64,000 bases of DNA from Halobaculum saliterrae (GCF_009831625.1 NZ_WUUS01000001.1:124301-188300), one strand, 5' to 3'. Numbered from the stretch's first letter, positions 24,323 to 33,338 are shown. A program made the numbers and translations. Notes: generated from the letters alone by a model not told the origin.

Positions 24323-25336
24323 ATGCAGACGTGTCAACCGAACGCGATGGAAGATCCACCCACCAAGACACTCGCAGTAGCGTTCGTGATACTTCTCGCC
24401 GGGAGCGTCGTCGTCAGCGGGGCGGCCCTCGGCGGGCCGGCCGGCGCGTCGCCGGCGGCGGCGTTGCAACAACAGGCCGACGGACCGTCGACGCAGGAGA
24501 CGTCGTATCTCCGCGTCGTCCACGCCTCGGCTGATGCGCCCGCCGTCGACGTCGCGCTCGACAACGAGACGATCGTGAGCGGCGTCGAGCTCGGCGAGGC
24601 GTCCGACTATCTCGAGATCGGTGCCGGGGATCACAGACTGACGATCACCGCCGCGGAGTCCGGTGACGTCGTGTACGACGGAAACGTCAGCGTCGAGCCG
24701 CGGTCGGTGACGACGATCGCCGCCAGCGGCGAGGTGAGCGAGAACGCGAGCCAGCCGTTCGCGCCGCTGTTCATCCGCGACGACGCGCGCCAGCCCGCGG
24801 AGGGTGAGGCGGCCGTCGCCGTTGCGCACCTCTCGCCGGACGCGCCGACCGTCGACGTCACCGTCGAGGGCACCGGCACGGTCATCGCCGAGAACGTGTC
24901 CTACGCCGGCGTGTCCGACTACATGACGGTCCCCGCGGGCGACTACACGCTCGAGATCCGCGAGGCGACCGCCGAGAACGACGGGAGTGTCGTCACCACG
25001 GTCGACGTGTCGCTCGCGGACGGCTCGGCGTACACCGCGTACGCGGTCGGGTACCTCAACGCGGAGAACGCCAGTGACACGGAGAACGCCAGCGGACCGG
25101 GCTTCCAGCTCTCGCTCGCGGAGGACGCGACCACGTCGGTGACGCTCCCGAGCGACGCCGACGGTAACGAGACGGAGATGCCCGCGAACGAAACCGAGAT
25201 GCCCGCGAACGAGACGGAGATGCCCGCGAACGAAACCGAGATGCCCGCGAACGAAACCGAGACGCCGATGACCACCGAACTGCCGAACGAAACCGAGACG
25301 GAGGCGTCGGCGAACGAGACCGAATCGCCGGCGTAA
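24323..25336 (+). CDS. DUF4397 surface protein with sequon repeat tail
   Basis: The 337-aa product starts with a Sec-type hydrophobic signal (LAVAFVILLAGSVVVSGAAL). Two DUF4397 domains follow (YLRVVHASADAPAVDV from about 62; VAVAHLSPDAPTVDVTVEGT from about 162). The C-terminus is a tandem NETEMPA repeat rich in Asn-Glu-Thr N-glycosylation sequons. It is predicted to be exported and heavily glycosylated. The ATG at 24323 was used; an alternative ATG at 24347 (MEDPPTK) would shorten the positively charged N-region. It is paralogous to the upstream lipoprotein but lacks a lipobox. Confidence 0.85.
   Translation: MQTCQPNAMEDPPTKTLAVAFVILLAGSVVVSGAALGGPAGASPAAALQQQADGPSTQETSYLRVVHASADAPAVDVALDNETIVSGVELGEASDYLEIGAGDHRLTITAAESGDVVYDGNVSVEPRSVTTIAASGEVSENASQPFAPLFIRDDARQPAEGEAAVAVAHLSPDAPTVDVTVEGTGTVIAENVSYAGVSDYMTVPAGDYTLEIREATAENDGSVVTTVDVSLADGSAYTAYAVGYLNAENASDTENASGPGFQLSLAEDATTSVTLPSDADGNETEMPANETEMPANETEMPANETEMPANETETPMTTELPNETETEASANETESPA
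25166..25267 (+). repeat. 21-bp tandem repeat encoding NETEMPA
   Basis: Four complete 21-bp units (25166-25249) and one partial unit (to 25267) encode Asn-Glu-Thr-Glu-Met-Pro-Ala. Units 1 and 3 use GAG ACG for Glu-Thr; units 2, 4 and 5 use GAA ACC. This pattern suggests that a 42-bp pair was duplicated. Each unit adds one N-glycosylation sequon to the tail. Confidence 0.9.
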
Positions 25337-25542
25337 GCCGCGGGACGTTCGCGACGTCCGACGGCTCACATCGGGACGACCGAGCGTGGCCGCGGCGAGG
25401 AGCGAACGCCGCGGATCGGCTGCTCTCGGACACTCTCGCTTTTCGGGATCTGCGCGGGTCGGGAGCGTCGCTATCGGTCGGTTGCGTCGGTGAAGAAACG
25501 GATCACAGCGATGTCGCCGTCAGGCGACGGTGTGAGCCGGAA

Positions 25543-25737
25543 TTATGCGCGGACGACGTTCGTCGCGCGCGGGCCCTTGGGGGCCTGTTCGATGTCGAAC
25601 TCGATCTCGGTCCCTTCCGTCAGATCCTCGCCGCCGACATCCTCCATGTGGAAGAACACGTCGTCGTCGGAGTCCTCAGTCGCGATGAAACCGTAGCCGC
25701 CAGTGTCGTTGAAGAAATCGACCTTACCGTTTGCCAT
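25543..25737 (-). CDS. Cold-shock domain protein
   Basis: The 64-aa product is a complete cold-shock domain. It carries RNP1-like GGYGFIATED and RNP2-like DVFFHMEDV, starts MANGKVDFFNDTG and ends PKGPRATNVVR. These proteins bind single-stranded RNA/DNA as chaperones. The start at 25737 is an ATG directly before the domain. A TATA-like CTTATGC at about 25766-25772 would sit about 30 nt upstream, consistent with a leaderless transcript. The gene is monocistronic. Confidence 0.95.
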   Translation of the reverse strand: MANGKVDFFNDTGGYGFIATEDSDDDVFFHMEDVGGEDLTEGTEIEFDIEQAPKGPRATNVVRA

Positions 25738-26079
25738 TGCGACTGAACGAACAGCCGTCGACCGCATAAGGGTTCCGCATTTGTGTTCCGAGCCGGATTC
25801 TTTCCGGACAAACATTCTGTCATGAGCTGATCCAGTAGTCATTCAGCCACGTACCGTCGGTTACGTGGGAACACGCCGACCGATCGGTCACAACGAGGCG
25901 AGAACCCTCGGGGTTCGGAGGTACCAGCTCCGAGTGTACCGCTGACGCCCGATGCGTGTATTCATACCACACCGATTCGATCTCGGGAACGTGGTCCGTG
26001 AGCCCGCGGCTCAGGGAGCCCACGGCGACGCTGGACAGTGCGAGCGAACTACTATGGGGGTGCTCACGGATCGCCCACC
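25738..26079. other. Intergenic with one weak minus-strand frame
   Basis: About 340 bp. A minus-strand frame from 26101 to 25820 would encode up to 93 aa ending TDGTWLNDYWISS. Its only start options are weak, and the longest version runs into the next gene's start region. The C-terminal half (about 25820-25990) looks somewhat protein-like, so a remnant is possible. I do not call it a gene. Confidence 0.35.
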
Positions 26080-26898
26080 ATGGTATCAGAGAGCGATCCA
26101 CACGGAGACGGGACGTACGACACCGTCGAGGTCGACCGCGACGGCTACGTCGGCCGGATCACCCTCGATCGCCCGGAGGCGATGAACACGTTCAGCACCG
26201 AGTTGGCGATCGACCTCGACGACGCGTTACACGACCTCGACGAGCGCGACGACGTGCGGGCGGTCGTCGTCGACGGCGCGGGCGACGCCTTCTCCGCGGG
26301 CATCGACGTCTCCGAGCACGGCGACCACGACACGAAGGCCGAGTACGAGGAGTGGGTCGCGCGGATGGAGGACCCGTTCCACACGCTCGCGGAGATCGAC
26401 ACCCCCGTCGTCGCCGCGGCGCACGGCCACGCGGCCGCGAACGGGCTCGGGCTGGTTGCGGCGTGTGACCTCGCCGTGGCCGCCGAGGGAACGATGTTCG
26501 GGGCGACCGCGCCGAAGGTCGGGCTGTTCTGTATGGGACCGTCGGTCCCGTTGATGCGGACGCTCACGCGCAAGCGGTGTCTGGAGATGGTGCTCACCGG
26601 GGAGCTGATCGACGCGGAGACCGCCCAGGAGTGGGGAGTCGTCAACCGGGTCACCCCCCAGGGCGACCACGTCGACGGCGCCGTCGAGCTCGCAGAAACC
26701 ATCGCCTCGAAGAGCCCCGAGGCCGTGCAGATGGGGAAGCGCGCGTACTACGAGATGGAGGAGCTCCCCTACCACGAGGCGCTGGACTACTCGAACGAGC
26801 GGTTCGCCGCACTGTGCACGACTGCGGACGCGAGCGAGGGGATCGAGGGGTTCCTCTCGGGCGAGCCGCTCTCGGCCGACGAGTGGCCCGGGGAGTGA
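26080..26898 (+). CDS. Enoyl-CoA hydratase/isomerase family protein
   Basis: The 272-aa product is a crotonase-fold enzyme with GRITLDRPEAMNTFS at the N-terminus, the oxyanion-hole region DAFSAGIDVSEHG and HAAANGLGLVAACDLAVAAE, and the C-terminal SPEAVQMGKRAYYEM block. It would hydrate or isomerise enoyl-CoA thioesters in fatty or aromatic acid breakdown. The second oxyanion Gly lies in the ANGLGL motif. The start at 26080 was preferred because upstream in-frame residues do not look coding. No other beta-oxidation genes are nearby. Confidence 0.85.
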   Translation: MVSESDPHGDGTYDTVEVDRDGYVGRITLDRPEAMNTFSTELAIDLDDALHDLDERDDVRAVVVDGAGDAFSAGIDVSEHGDHDTKAEYEEWVARMEDPFHTLAEIDTPVVAAAHGHAAANGLGLVAACDLAVAAEGTMFGATAPKVGLFCMGPSVPLMRTLTRKRCLEMVLTGELIDAETAQEWGVVNRVTPQGDHVDGAVELAETIASKSPEAVQMGKRAYYEMEELPYHEALDYSNERFAALCTTADASEGIEGFLSGEPLSADEWPGE

Positions 26899-26993
26899 GC
26901 GTGGAACCGTCGGGGAGCTGCCTTCCCTCCAGCTGACAGATATCCTCAGGGTCGGTCGTCGGCCGCGCCAGGTTCCGCCCCGGTCCGCACGCC

Positions 26994-27656
26994 CTACGCG
27001 ATGTCCCAGCGGTCGGCGGTGACGCCGTCGGCTCCAGCGGCTCGGAGCGCCGCGACCTCGTCGCTCGTGCGGGCGGCCTTCCACGCGACGACCTCCATCC
27101 CCTCTGCGTGGGCGGCGTCGACGACGTCGGTCCGGAGACAGAGGTCGTAGTGGGGGTGCAGGGTATCACACCCGAGGCCGACTGCCGTGTTCAGGTTCCC
27201 CTCCGGGTCGTCCTCGAAGAGGTAACCAGTCCGCACGTCCCAATCGAGTTCGTTGACCTCCTCGATCGCCGCCGGACGGAACGACGAGACCGAGACATCG
27301 GGATTGGCTCCGGTGACGACCTCGCGGAGGTCGGCCGCCAACCCGCAGTCCTTGAGTTCGATCTGGGCGCGGACGCCGTCGGGGAAGACCGACAGCACCG
27401 ACGAGAGCAGCGGTACCGTCTCTCCGGAGTCGAGCACTTCGAGCGACGACAGCTCCGCCCAGGTGAGGTCATCGATGCGACCGCTCGCCCCGGTCAGGCG
27501 GTCGACGGTCTCATCGTGGAAGACGACGAGTTCGCCGGACGCACATCGCCGGACGTCGACCTCGATAGCGTCGACGTACTCCGCGGAGCGTTTTACTGCG
27601 GTGACGGTATTCTCAGGATACTGATCGGCACACCCCCGATGCCCGATAATCTCCAT
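26994..27656 (-). CDS. Glycerophosphodiester phosphodiesterase
   Basis: The 220-aa product has the GDPD signature IIGHRGCADQYPENT (catalytic His and Arg), IEVDVRRCASGELVVFHDETVDRL (metal Glu/Asp and the second catalytic His), IELKDCG and the C-terminal ADGVTADRW. It hydrolyses glycerophosphodiesters to glycerol 3-phosphate and an alcohol. There is no signal peptide, so it is cytoplasmic. The ATG at 27656 was chosen over a GTG two codons earlier. It lies 79 bp downstream of a nucleotidyltransferase and a glycerophosphotransferase-like gene on the same strand, suggesting joint work on a glycerol-phosphate compound. Confidence 0.9.
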   Translation of the reverse strand: MEIIGHRGCADQYPENTVTAVKRSAEYVDAIEVDVRRCASGELVVFHDETVDRLTGASGRIDDLTWAELSSLEVLDSGETVPLLSSVLSVFPDGVRAQIELKDCGLAADLREVVTGANPDVSVSSFRPAAIEEVNELDWDVRTGYLFEDDPEGNLNTAVGLGCDTLHPHYDLCLRTDVVDAAHAEGMEVVAWKAARTSDEVAALRAAGADGVTADRWDIA

Positions 27657-27735
27657 TGTCACTGTCCAAGCGAAGCGTCTGATTAACTCCTTCGTCTCGG
27701 CGGAAGGACGGTTCGCACGAGAAGTAGCCCGCCGT

Positions 27736-28425
27736 TCAGGTCTGGAGATCGACCCCGTCGGCTGGGTCGAACGGGAGCTTATCCAGGGCCGCGACCTTGT
27801 CGCTGGGGGAGTTGATCTCGACGTGTCGACCCGCCGAGATCGGCATCATCTCCGTCTCGACGGCGGTGTAGATGCCGGGGTACCACTCGTGTCGGTTGGC
27901 GGCGAGGTACGCCCGCACGGTCGTCAGGTGCGAGCGGTCGACGATCCCCACGCCGGCATGGCGATGACCGCGGATCATCCCGTAGTCGGCGACGATGCCG
28001 CGGTCGTCACAGCGGATCGCCGTCGATCCGTCCTGCTTGCCGGGGATGGCGGCGACGAAGCTGCGACCGGGCGACACGGCGTGCCTGTCGACGAGGCGTT
28101 CAACGACCGACTCCGCGACGATCACGTCGCCGTTCAACACGAGCACGTCGTCGTCGACGGCCGCGGTCCCGCGTCGGAGCGACTCGGCGTTCTCGTAGTC
28201 GGCCCAGTCCTCCACGACGACCGTTCGCGCCGACGTGACCTCCCCGATCACGTTCTCTGCGGCGTAGCCAAGGACGACCGTCACCTCGTCGACGTGATCG
28301 ACCAGGACATCCCGCTGGTACTCGTACAGCGTCTCGTCGCCGAGTTGCATGAACGCCTTCGGGATGTCGTCCGTGTGGGGCCCCATCCGGCTTCCCTCGC
28401 CGGCCGCCAGGATCACTGCGTGCAT
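27736..28425 (-). CDS. NTP transferase (nucleotidyltransferase) family protein
   Basis: The 229-aa product has the nucleotidyltransferase pattern MHAVILAAGEGSRMG (NTP-binding), IPKAFMQLGDETLYEYQ and VLVLNGDVIVAESV (metal Asp). Its size and the single domain resemble LicC-like or sugar/alcohol-phosphate cytidylyl- and uridylyltransferases that make activated CDP- or NDP-donors. Its start overlaps the end of the glycerophosphotransferase-like gene by 13 bp, so the two are probably translationally coupled. I infer that it may supply that enzyme's activated donor. Confidence 0.8.
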   Translation of the reverse strand: MHAVILAAGEGSRMGPHTDDIPKAFMQLGDETLYEYQRDVLVDHVDEVTVVLGYAAENVIGEVTSARTVVVEDWADYENAESLRRGTAAVDDDVLVLNGDVIVAESVVERLVDRHAVSPGRSFVAAIPGKQDGSTAIRCDDRGIVADYGMIRGHRHAGVGIVDRSHLTTVRAYLAANRHEWYPGIYTAVETEMMPISAGRHVEINSPSDKVAALDKLPFDPADGVDLQT

Positions 28426-29414
28426 CCGACCACCTCCCGGGCGGCGCGCTCGCCGGCGTGGCCGTCCATCGGAATCCCGAGCGCGGCGAGCTGCTCGTCG
28501 ACGCGGCGTTCGATGGTCGGTGGGTAGCCGTTCTCGTAGAGCCGGTCCATCGTTTCGAGGGTGAGCTCGTCGGTTGCGTAGCCCAGTTCGGGCACGTCGC
28601 TGCCGCTCGCCACCGCGGTCAACTGGACGAGCGGCCGCCCCGTGTGAAGCCACTCGGTGACGATGCCCGAGTAGTCGGAGACCAACAGATCGGCCGCGAG
28701 CATGCTCTCGCGGGGCGTGTCCGCCTCGTCGAAGACGACGTTGCGGAGGTCCGCGATGCGCTCCCGACACCGCTCGGTGACCGACGCGCCGGGTTCCTCG
28801 ATTCGGTCCATCGGGTGCGGCCTGAACAGGAGTCGATAGTCGGTGTCGGCGAACGTGTCGAGGACGACCTCGGCCGTCTCGAGGTAGCACCCGCCGCCGT
28901 AGTTGTGGTTCGTCGGCGCGTAGAGCACGCACCGTTCGCGGGGTGGGTCGGTCCCGACGAGGTCGTCGGCCTCAGGGATCCCGACGACGGCGATGTCGAC
29001 GCTCTCGGGAAACGCCTCGCGGTAGCGGGCGGCCCACCGCTCGCCCGGCGCCAGCGCGAGGTCGACGACATCGCCGAGATCACGCGTCGTGTTGTCGATC
29101 TCGCCCCGGCCGACGGACGCCCCGTGTCTGAGGTGGACGACCGGATACTCGTCGTGAAACGCGGGACGCTCGCCCAGGGCCGCCGCCTCGAACCGGTGGT
29201 TCTGGACGACGACGTCCGGGTCGGCCTCGTAGACGGCCGCGTCGAGGTCGGCCGCGCTCTCGATGGACGCCTCCAGTTCCGGAATCGACGACTGGTAGTT
29301 CGCCGCCTCCGGCCGCAGGGGTAGCGCCGCGGTCGTGACCGTGACGTGGCGGTCGACGGCCTCGAACGTCTTCCACATGAAACGCCTGTCGAACGTGTAC
29401 AGTATTGTTACCAT
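28413..29414 (-). CDS. CDP-glycerol glycerophosphotransferase-like protein (TagB/TagF family)
   Basis: The product is about 333 aa and fits the CDP-glycerol:polyglycerophosphate glycerophosphotransferase fold. It has CVLYAPTNHNYGGG, LLFRPHPMDRI and the C-terminal DLLVSDYSGIVTEWLHTGRPLVQL, which match the family's YAPT, RPHP and SDYSS-type blocks. In bacteria such enzymes build wall teichoic acid. The archaeal substrate is unknown. The ATG at 29414 (MVTILYTFDRRF) was preferred to 29465 because the earlier residues are unlike a domain start. AT-rich DNA lies upstream. Confidence 0.75.
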   Translation of the reverse strand: MVTILYTFDRRFMWKTFEAVDRHVTVTTAALPLRPEAANYQSSIPELEASIESAADLDAAVYEADPDVVVQNHRFEAAALGERPAFHDEYPVVHLRHGASVGRGEIDNTTRDLGDVVDLALAPGERWAARYREAFPESVDIAVVGIPEADDLVGTDPPRERCVLYAPTNHNYGGGCYLETAEVVLDTFADTDYRLLFRPHPMDRIEEPGASVTERCRERIADLRNVVFDEADTPRESMLAADLLVSDYSGIVTEWLHTGRPLVQLTAVASGSDVPELGYATDELTLETMDRLYENGYPPTIERRVDEQLAALGIPMDGHAGERAAREVVGCTQ

Positions 29415-30085
29415 TTGTGTGAGCAGGTGGCGAGGGAGTATTCCGTATGCTTGCTGTTGGTTCACCGTCCGTCGCTATCGAATCGCCAAGCCATGATGAG
29501 TATGTGGGCGAAGTTTTTAATCTTGACGCGTGAAATATAGCATTACTTTTCAGTAAGGAGAATATAACTGAACAAACAGAGTCAAATCACCGCTCAAGAT
29601 TCCGATTCCGGTATCAGGACTATCCAGTCGCAAGCGTCCGGATCGCTCGGCCGCAGCCGAGAATCGGGCCGGTGGAACGCGAACCACGTCGGTGGCCTGC
29701 GAGGACGGCGTTCGGACCCGCTGGAGCGCGCAGTCGGCGACACGACGCCGGCGGTCTCTGGCCGGGGGGCTGGTTTCGGGACTCAGAGTGTACTCTATTC
29801 GACCGGAAGTTACGGCCGTCCTCCCTCACCACGAAGGAGGCGGGATTGATCTACGTATGCCCGTTTTCCTCCTCGAAGATGTATGGGTAGAAAGCTGGCC
29901 TCGGCACTCATAGGGCTCCGCATCGCGCCGGTGCCACCCGGGCTCGGAGCGGTCACCTCGTCATCGGCCACTCGCCCCTTCCTCGCCGCGAGCCAAGTGC
30001 GTTTCTCCTCTCGGGCGACGGTTCGAACCCACGGCGACCTCCGGTTCGTCGAACAGTTATGACGCTCGGACCCGTGGCACCGACG
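29415..30085. other. Long AT-rich intergenic region between divergent genes
   Basis: About 670 bp. The part at 29500-29590 is notably AT-rich (TTTTTAATCTTGAC at about 29514-29527; GAATATAACTG near 29563) and could hold promoters for the leftward polymer gene set. The right part is GC-rich, with short frames that look non-coding. No RNA gene is recognised. Confidence 0.4.
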
Positions 30086-31837
30086 ATGAGTACGACCCGC
30101 CGGTTCGACGCCCTCCGACTGAGCAGGCCGGAGATCGCGGTGTTCATCTCCGGGGTCGCGAGCATGGGACTGGAGATCCTCGCCGGGCGGATGATCGCCC
30201 CGCAGTTCGGCAGCAGCATCTACACCTGGGGCACCATCATCGGCGTGTTCCTCGCGGCGCTCAGTTACGGCTACCACCGCGGCGGCAAGCAGGCCGCGGA
30301 ACGCGCGACGAACGGCCGGATGGCCCGCGTGTTCCTCTTGACGGCCGCCTACGTCGCGGGACTGATCCTCGTCGGCGACGTGCTCCTGCGCGCCACGTCG
30401 GGGTTCCCCCTCCCGAGCCGGGTCGCGTCGCTGCCGGCGGTGACGCTGTTGTTCGGGCCGCCGACGTACCTCCTCGGCTACGTCAGCCCGTACGCCGCGG
30501 AGCTGTCGACGAAGGAGGGGACCGGCGAGGCGTCCGGGCACGTGTACATGCTCGGCACCGTCGGCAGCATCGTCGGGGCGTTCGCCACCACGTACCTCCT
30601 GATCCCGTCGCTCGGGATCGACCAGATCGCGTTGACCTTCGGGGCGCTCTCGATCGCGACCGCGGTCGCGATCAGTCGACCCATCGGCCGCGAGCGCGCG
30701 ACCGTCACCGGCTTCGTCGCGCTGCTGCTCGTCGCCTCGGCCGCGACCGGGGCCGCGGGCTACACCGTCGAGGGCGAGGTCGTCCACGAGACGCAGACCC
30801 CGTACCAGAGCCTCCGAGTCGTCGACCTCGGCGACACCCGCACCCTCTATCTCGGCGGCCAGCGCCACAGCGCGATGGACCTGGACGAGCCGAACCGGCA
30901 CGTGTTCGAGTACACGCGCTACTTCCATCTCCCGTATCTCTACGCGGACGATCCCGACGAGATCGACCGGGTGCTGTTCATCGGCGGTGGGGGGTTCACG
31001 GGCCCGAAGCGGTTCGTCCACGAGTACGACGACGTGACCGTCGACGTGGCCGAGATCGACCCGGCGGTGATCTCGACGGCGAAGGAGTACTTCCGCGTCG
31101 AGGAGTCCGAGCGACTGAACGTCCACAACGAGGGCGGCCGCCAGTTCCTCCGGGAGACGAACCGCACGTACGACCTGATCGTCCTCGACGCCTATCAGAA
31201 GGACAAGGTGCCGTTCGAGCTGACGACGCGGGAGTTCATGTCGCTGGCGAGCAGTCGACTCGACGATGACGGGATCCTCTTCGCGAACCTGATATCGGCG
31301 GCCAGCGGCCCGGCCTCGGAGTTCTACCGCGCGGAGTACCGGACCATGTCGCGGGAGTTCCCGCAGGTGTACAGCTTCCCGACCGTCGGCGGCGGCGTGG
31401 TGCAGAACATCGAGCTGATCGCCACGAAGAACGGGACCCGGCTCTCCGAGGAGGAGCTGCTCGCACGCAACGACCGACGCGACGTCGGCATCGATCTCGC
31501 CGCGGAGATCCGGACGTACGCCGAGGCGCCGCGGACGGACGACGTGCCGGTCCTGCGCGACGACCGGGCCCCCGTCGACAGCCTGCTGGACCCGATAGTC
31601 GGCCAGCGCTACGTGGTTCAGGAGTCGAGCGGAACCGAGTCCACTGCCGACGGATCGGACACGAGCGAGTCGATAGCCGACCGCGAACGGGAGCGTGAAC
31701 GGTGGACCGATCCGGCGATCGGTCGAGACCTGAGCGTCCGCGCCGCACCGGAGCCGGCGGCTGCAACGACACCTCGCGGTCCCGACGCCCGTGTACCCGA
31801 GCCCGATCGGCCGACCGTACCGTCCTCGATGCCGTAG
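30086..31837 (+). CDS. Membrane-fused spermidine-synthase-like protein
   Basis: The product is about 583 aa. The N-terminal half (about 15-230) is a multi-span membrane domain (MGLEILAGRMIAPQFGSS, YLLGYVSPYAAELSTKEG). The C-terminal half is a spermine/spermidine-synthase fold with the SAM-type motif VLFIGGGGFTGPKRF, VDVAEIDPAVISTAKEYF and YDLIVLDAY. The tail is a disordered acidic extension. Fused spermidine synthases of this type are common in archaea and bacteria; their true substrate is usually unknown. The start at 30086 is inferred. An ATP-grasp gene follows 123 bp downstream. Confidence 0.82.
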   Translation: MSTTRRFDALRLSRPEIAVFISGVASMGLEILAGRMIAPQFGSSIYTWGTIIGVFLAALSYGYHRGGKQAAERATNGRMARVFLLTAAYVAGLILVGDVLLRATSGFPLPSRVASLPAVTLLFGPPTYLLGYVSPYAAELSTKEGTGEASGHVYMLGTVGSIVGAFATTYLLIPSLGIDQIALTFGALSIATAVAISRPIGRERATVTGFVALLLVASAATGAAGYTVEGEVVHETQTPYQSLRVVDLGDTRTLYLGGQRHSAMDLDEPNRHVFEYTRYFHLPYLYADDPDEIDRVLFIGGGGFTGPKRFVHEYDDVTVDVAEIDPAVISTAKEYFRVEESERLNVHNEGGRQFLRETNRTYDLIVLDAYQKDKVPFELTTREFMSLASSRLDDDGILFANLISAASGPASEFYRAEYRTMSREFPQVYSFPTVGGGVVQNIELIATKNGTRLSEEELLARNDRRDVGIDLAAEIRTYAEAPRTDDVPVLRDDRAPVDSLLDPIVGQRYVVQESSGTESTADGSDTSESIADRERERERWTDPAIGRDLSVRAAPEPAAATTPRGPDARVPEPDRPTVPSSMP

Positions 31838-31960
31838 TCGAGATCCGATCCGATCGCGGCGTGTCGAATGAGGAGACGGCAGATCTGCCGGTTATTTTCA
31901 CCGTACTCACGGATCGGCGCCGCATACTAATCGCGGGTCCCGCCCAACGTAGCGGAACGA

Positions 31961-33223
31961 ATGGACTCCGCGAACGGGAGGCGCGAGCGCGCGCTGATCC
32001 CGACAGGGTACGACGGAGCGACGTGTGCGTGCGTCCGGTCGCTCGCACGGCAGGGAGTGGGCACGATCGTCGCATCGGAGAAGCCGGACGTCCCGGCGGC
32101 CGCGTCGCGCTACTGCGACGAGTCGGTCACGCTCCCGCCACCGCGAGCGGACCTGCTGACGTATCGGGACGCGCTCATGGCGCTGGCCGAACGCGACGAC
32201 GTGCGGACGATCGTCCCGGTTCGCCCGGAGGACAGCTACGTGCTGTCGCGGTACGAGGCGTCGTTCGCCGAACACGTCTCCGTGGTCGTTCCCTCGATGC
32301 CGCAGTTGGAGCGCGTCTTCGACCGCCTCCAGCTCGCGGCGGCCGCGGAGGCGGCCGGCGTCCCGGTCCCCGAGACCCGGCGTCTCTCGGACGTCGACGA
32401 CTGGACGCCGGAGTTGCTGATCAAGTCGCGATACAACGTCCTCACGGGTGCGTCCCTCGACGAACTGGGGCCGGCCGACGTGGACGTCGTGAAGGACATC
32501 CACCACGTCGGCCTCGGCGAGACGCCCGACGTGGCGAGGATCCGTGCCGAGATGGGTCACGACCCCATCGTGCAGGAGTTCGTCCACACCGACGGCGAGT
32601 TCATGTTCACCGGGCTGTACGACCACGGCGATCCGCTCGCGACGTTCCAACACCGCCAGATCCGCGGGAACTCCTACACCGGGGGCGGCGGCGTCTATCG
32701 CCGGTCGATCGCCGATCCCGAACTGGAGCAGGTCGGGCGGGCGCTGCTGGAGGAACTCGACTGGCACGGCCTCGCGTGCATCGAGTACATGCGCGACGCC
32801 GCGACCGGCGAGTACGTCCTGACCGAGATCAACCCGCGGATGTGGCAGTCGCTCCCGTCGACGGTCCGCGCGGGCGCCGACTTCCCCTGGTACTACTGGC
32901 TGGCGGCGACCGGACAGGCCGACGCGATCGACGACGGCTACGACGTCGGCGTCGGGACCCACATGCTCTACGGCGAGTTCGGCTACCTCATGAGCGTCCT
33001 GACGGACGACTCGCCACACGTCGAGCGACCCTCCGTCCCCGGCACACTCTGGGATATCGTCGCCTCGATCGTCCGTGAGCCTCACTTCGACTACCTCACG
33101 CTCGACGACCCCGGTCCGTTCGTCGCCGGAATCCGCAGAGCGCTCCCCGACGGCGTCGGCGACGGGCTCTCGCTGCTGCCGTGGCCCCGCCGCGCCGACG
33201 ACCACGCGCCGCGACACTCCTGA
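31961..33223 (+). CDS. ATP-grasp enzyme (carboxylate-amine ligase-like)
   Basis: The 420-aa product has a Rossmann-like N-terminus (RALIPTGYDGATCACVRSLA), then an ATP-grasp core with LLIKSRYNVLTGA, VQEFVHTDGEFMFTGL and the metal-binding EYVLTEINPRMWQSL. This layout resembles carbamoyl-phosphate-synthase-like or D-Ala ligase-like proteins that act on small molecules or glycans. The conserved Glu and Asn of TEINPR are present, so it is probably active. It follows the membrane spermidine-synthase-like gene and may form a two-gene unit. Its substrate is unknown. It is unrelated in detail to the PurD-like gene at 3618. Confidence 0.78.
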   Translation: MDSANGRRERALIPTGYDGATCACVRSLARQGVGTIVASEKPDVPAAASRYCDESVTLPPPRADLLTYRDALMALAERDDVRTIVPVRPEDSYVLSRYEASFAEHVSVVVPSMPQLERVFDRLQLAAAAEAAGVPVPETRRLSDVDDWTPELLIKSRYNVLTGASLDELGPADVDVVKDIHHVGLGETPDVARIRAEMGHDPIVQEFVHTDGEFMFTGLYDHGDPLATFQHRQIRGNSYTGGGGVYRRSIADPELEQVGRALLEELDWHGLACIEYMRDAATGEYVLTEINPRMWQSLPSTVRAGADFPWYYWLAATGQADAIDDGYDVGVGTHMLYGEFGYLMSVLTDDSPHVERPSVPGTLWDIVASIVREPHFDYLTLDDPGPFVAGIRRALPDGVGDGLSLLPWPRRADDHAPRHS

Positions 33224-33338
33224 GCGAGCCGGGACCGCGATCGGGACCGCCGCCGGTGTCAACGATCGAACCGGACGTGGCAACCGTTGTCACGAGCCGT
33301 CGGTTTCAAGGACGCCCCGAGGTATGCGACCGACACCC

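Noticed and set aside
25820-26101. 93-aa minus-strand frame ending TDGTWLNDYWISS
   Set aside because: Its start is a weak GTG running into the enoyl-CoA hydratase start region, and no family is recognised. The C-terminal half may be a remnant.
29620-29832. 70-aa minus-strand frame in the intergenic region
   Set aside because: The sequence is Arg/Pro-rich and basic, unlike haloarchaeal proteins; it looks like a chance frame in GC-rich DNA.
30020-30030. GGTTCGAACCC, resembling a tRNA T-arm
   Set aside because: No acceptor, D-arm or anticodon stem can be folded around it on either strand, so it is only a short palindrome.
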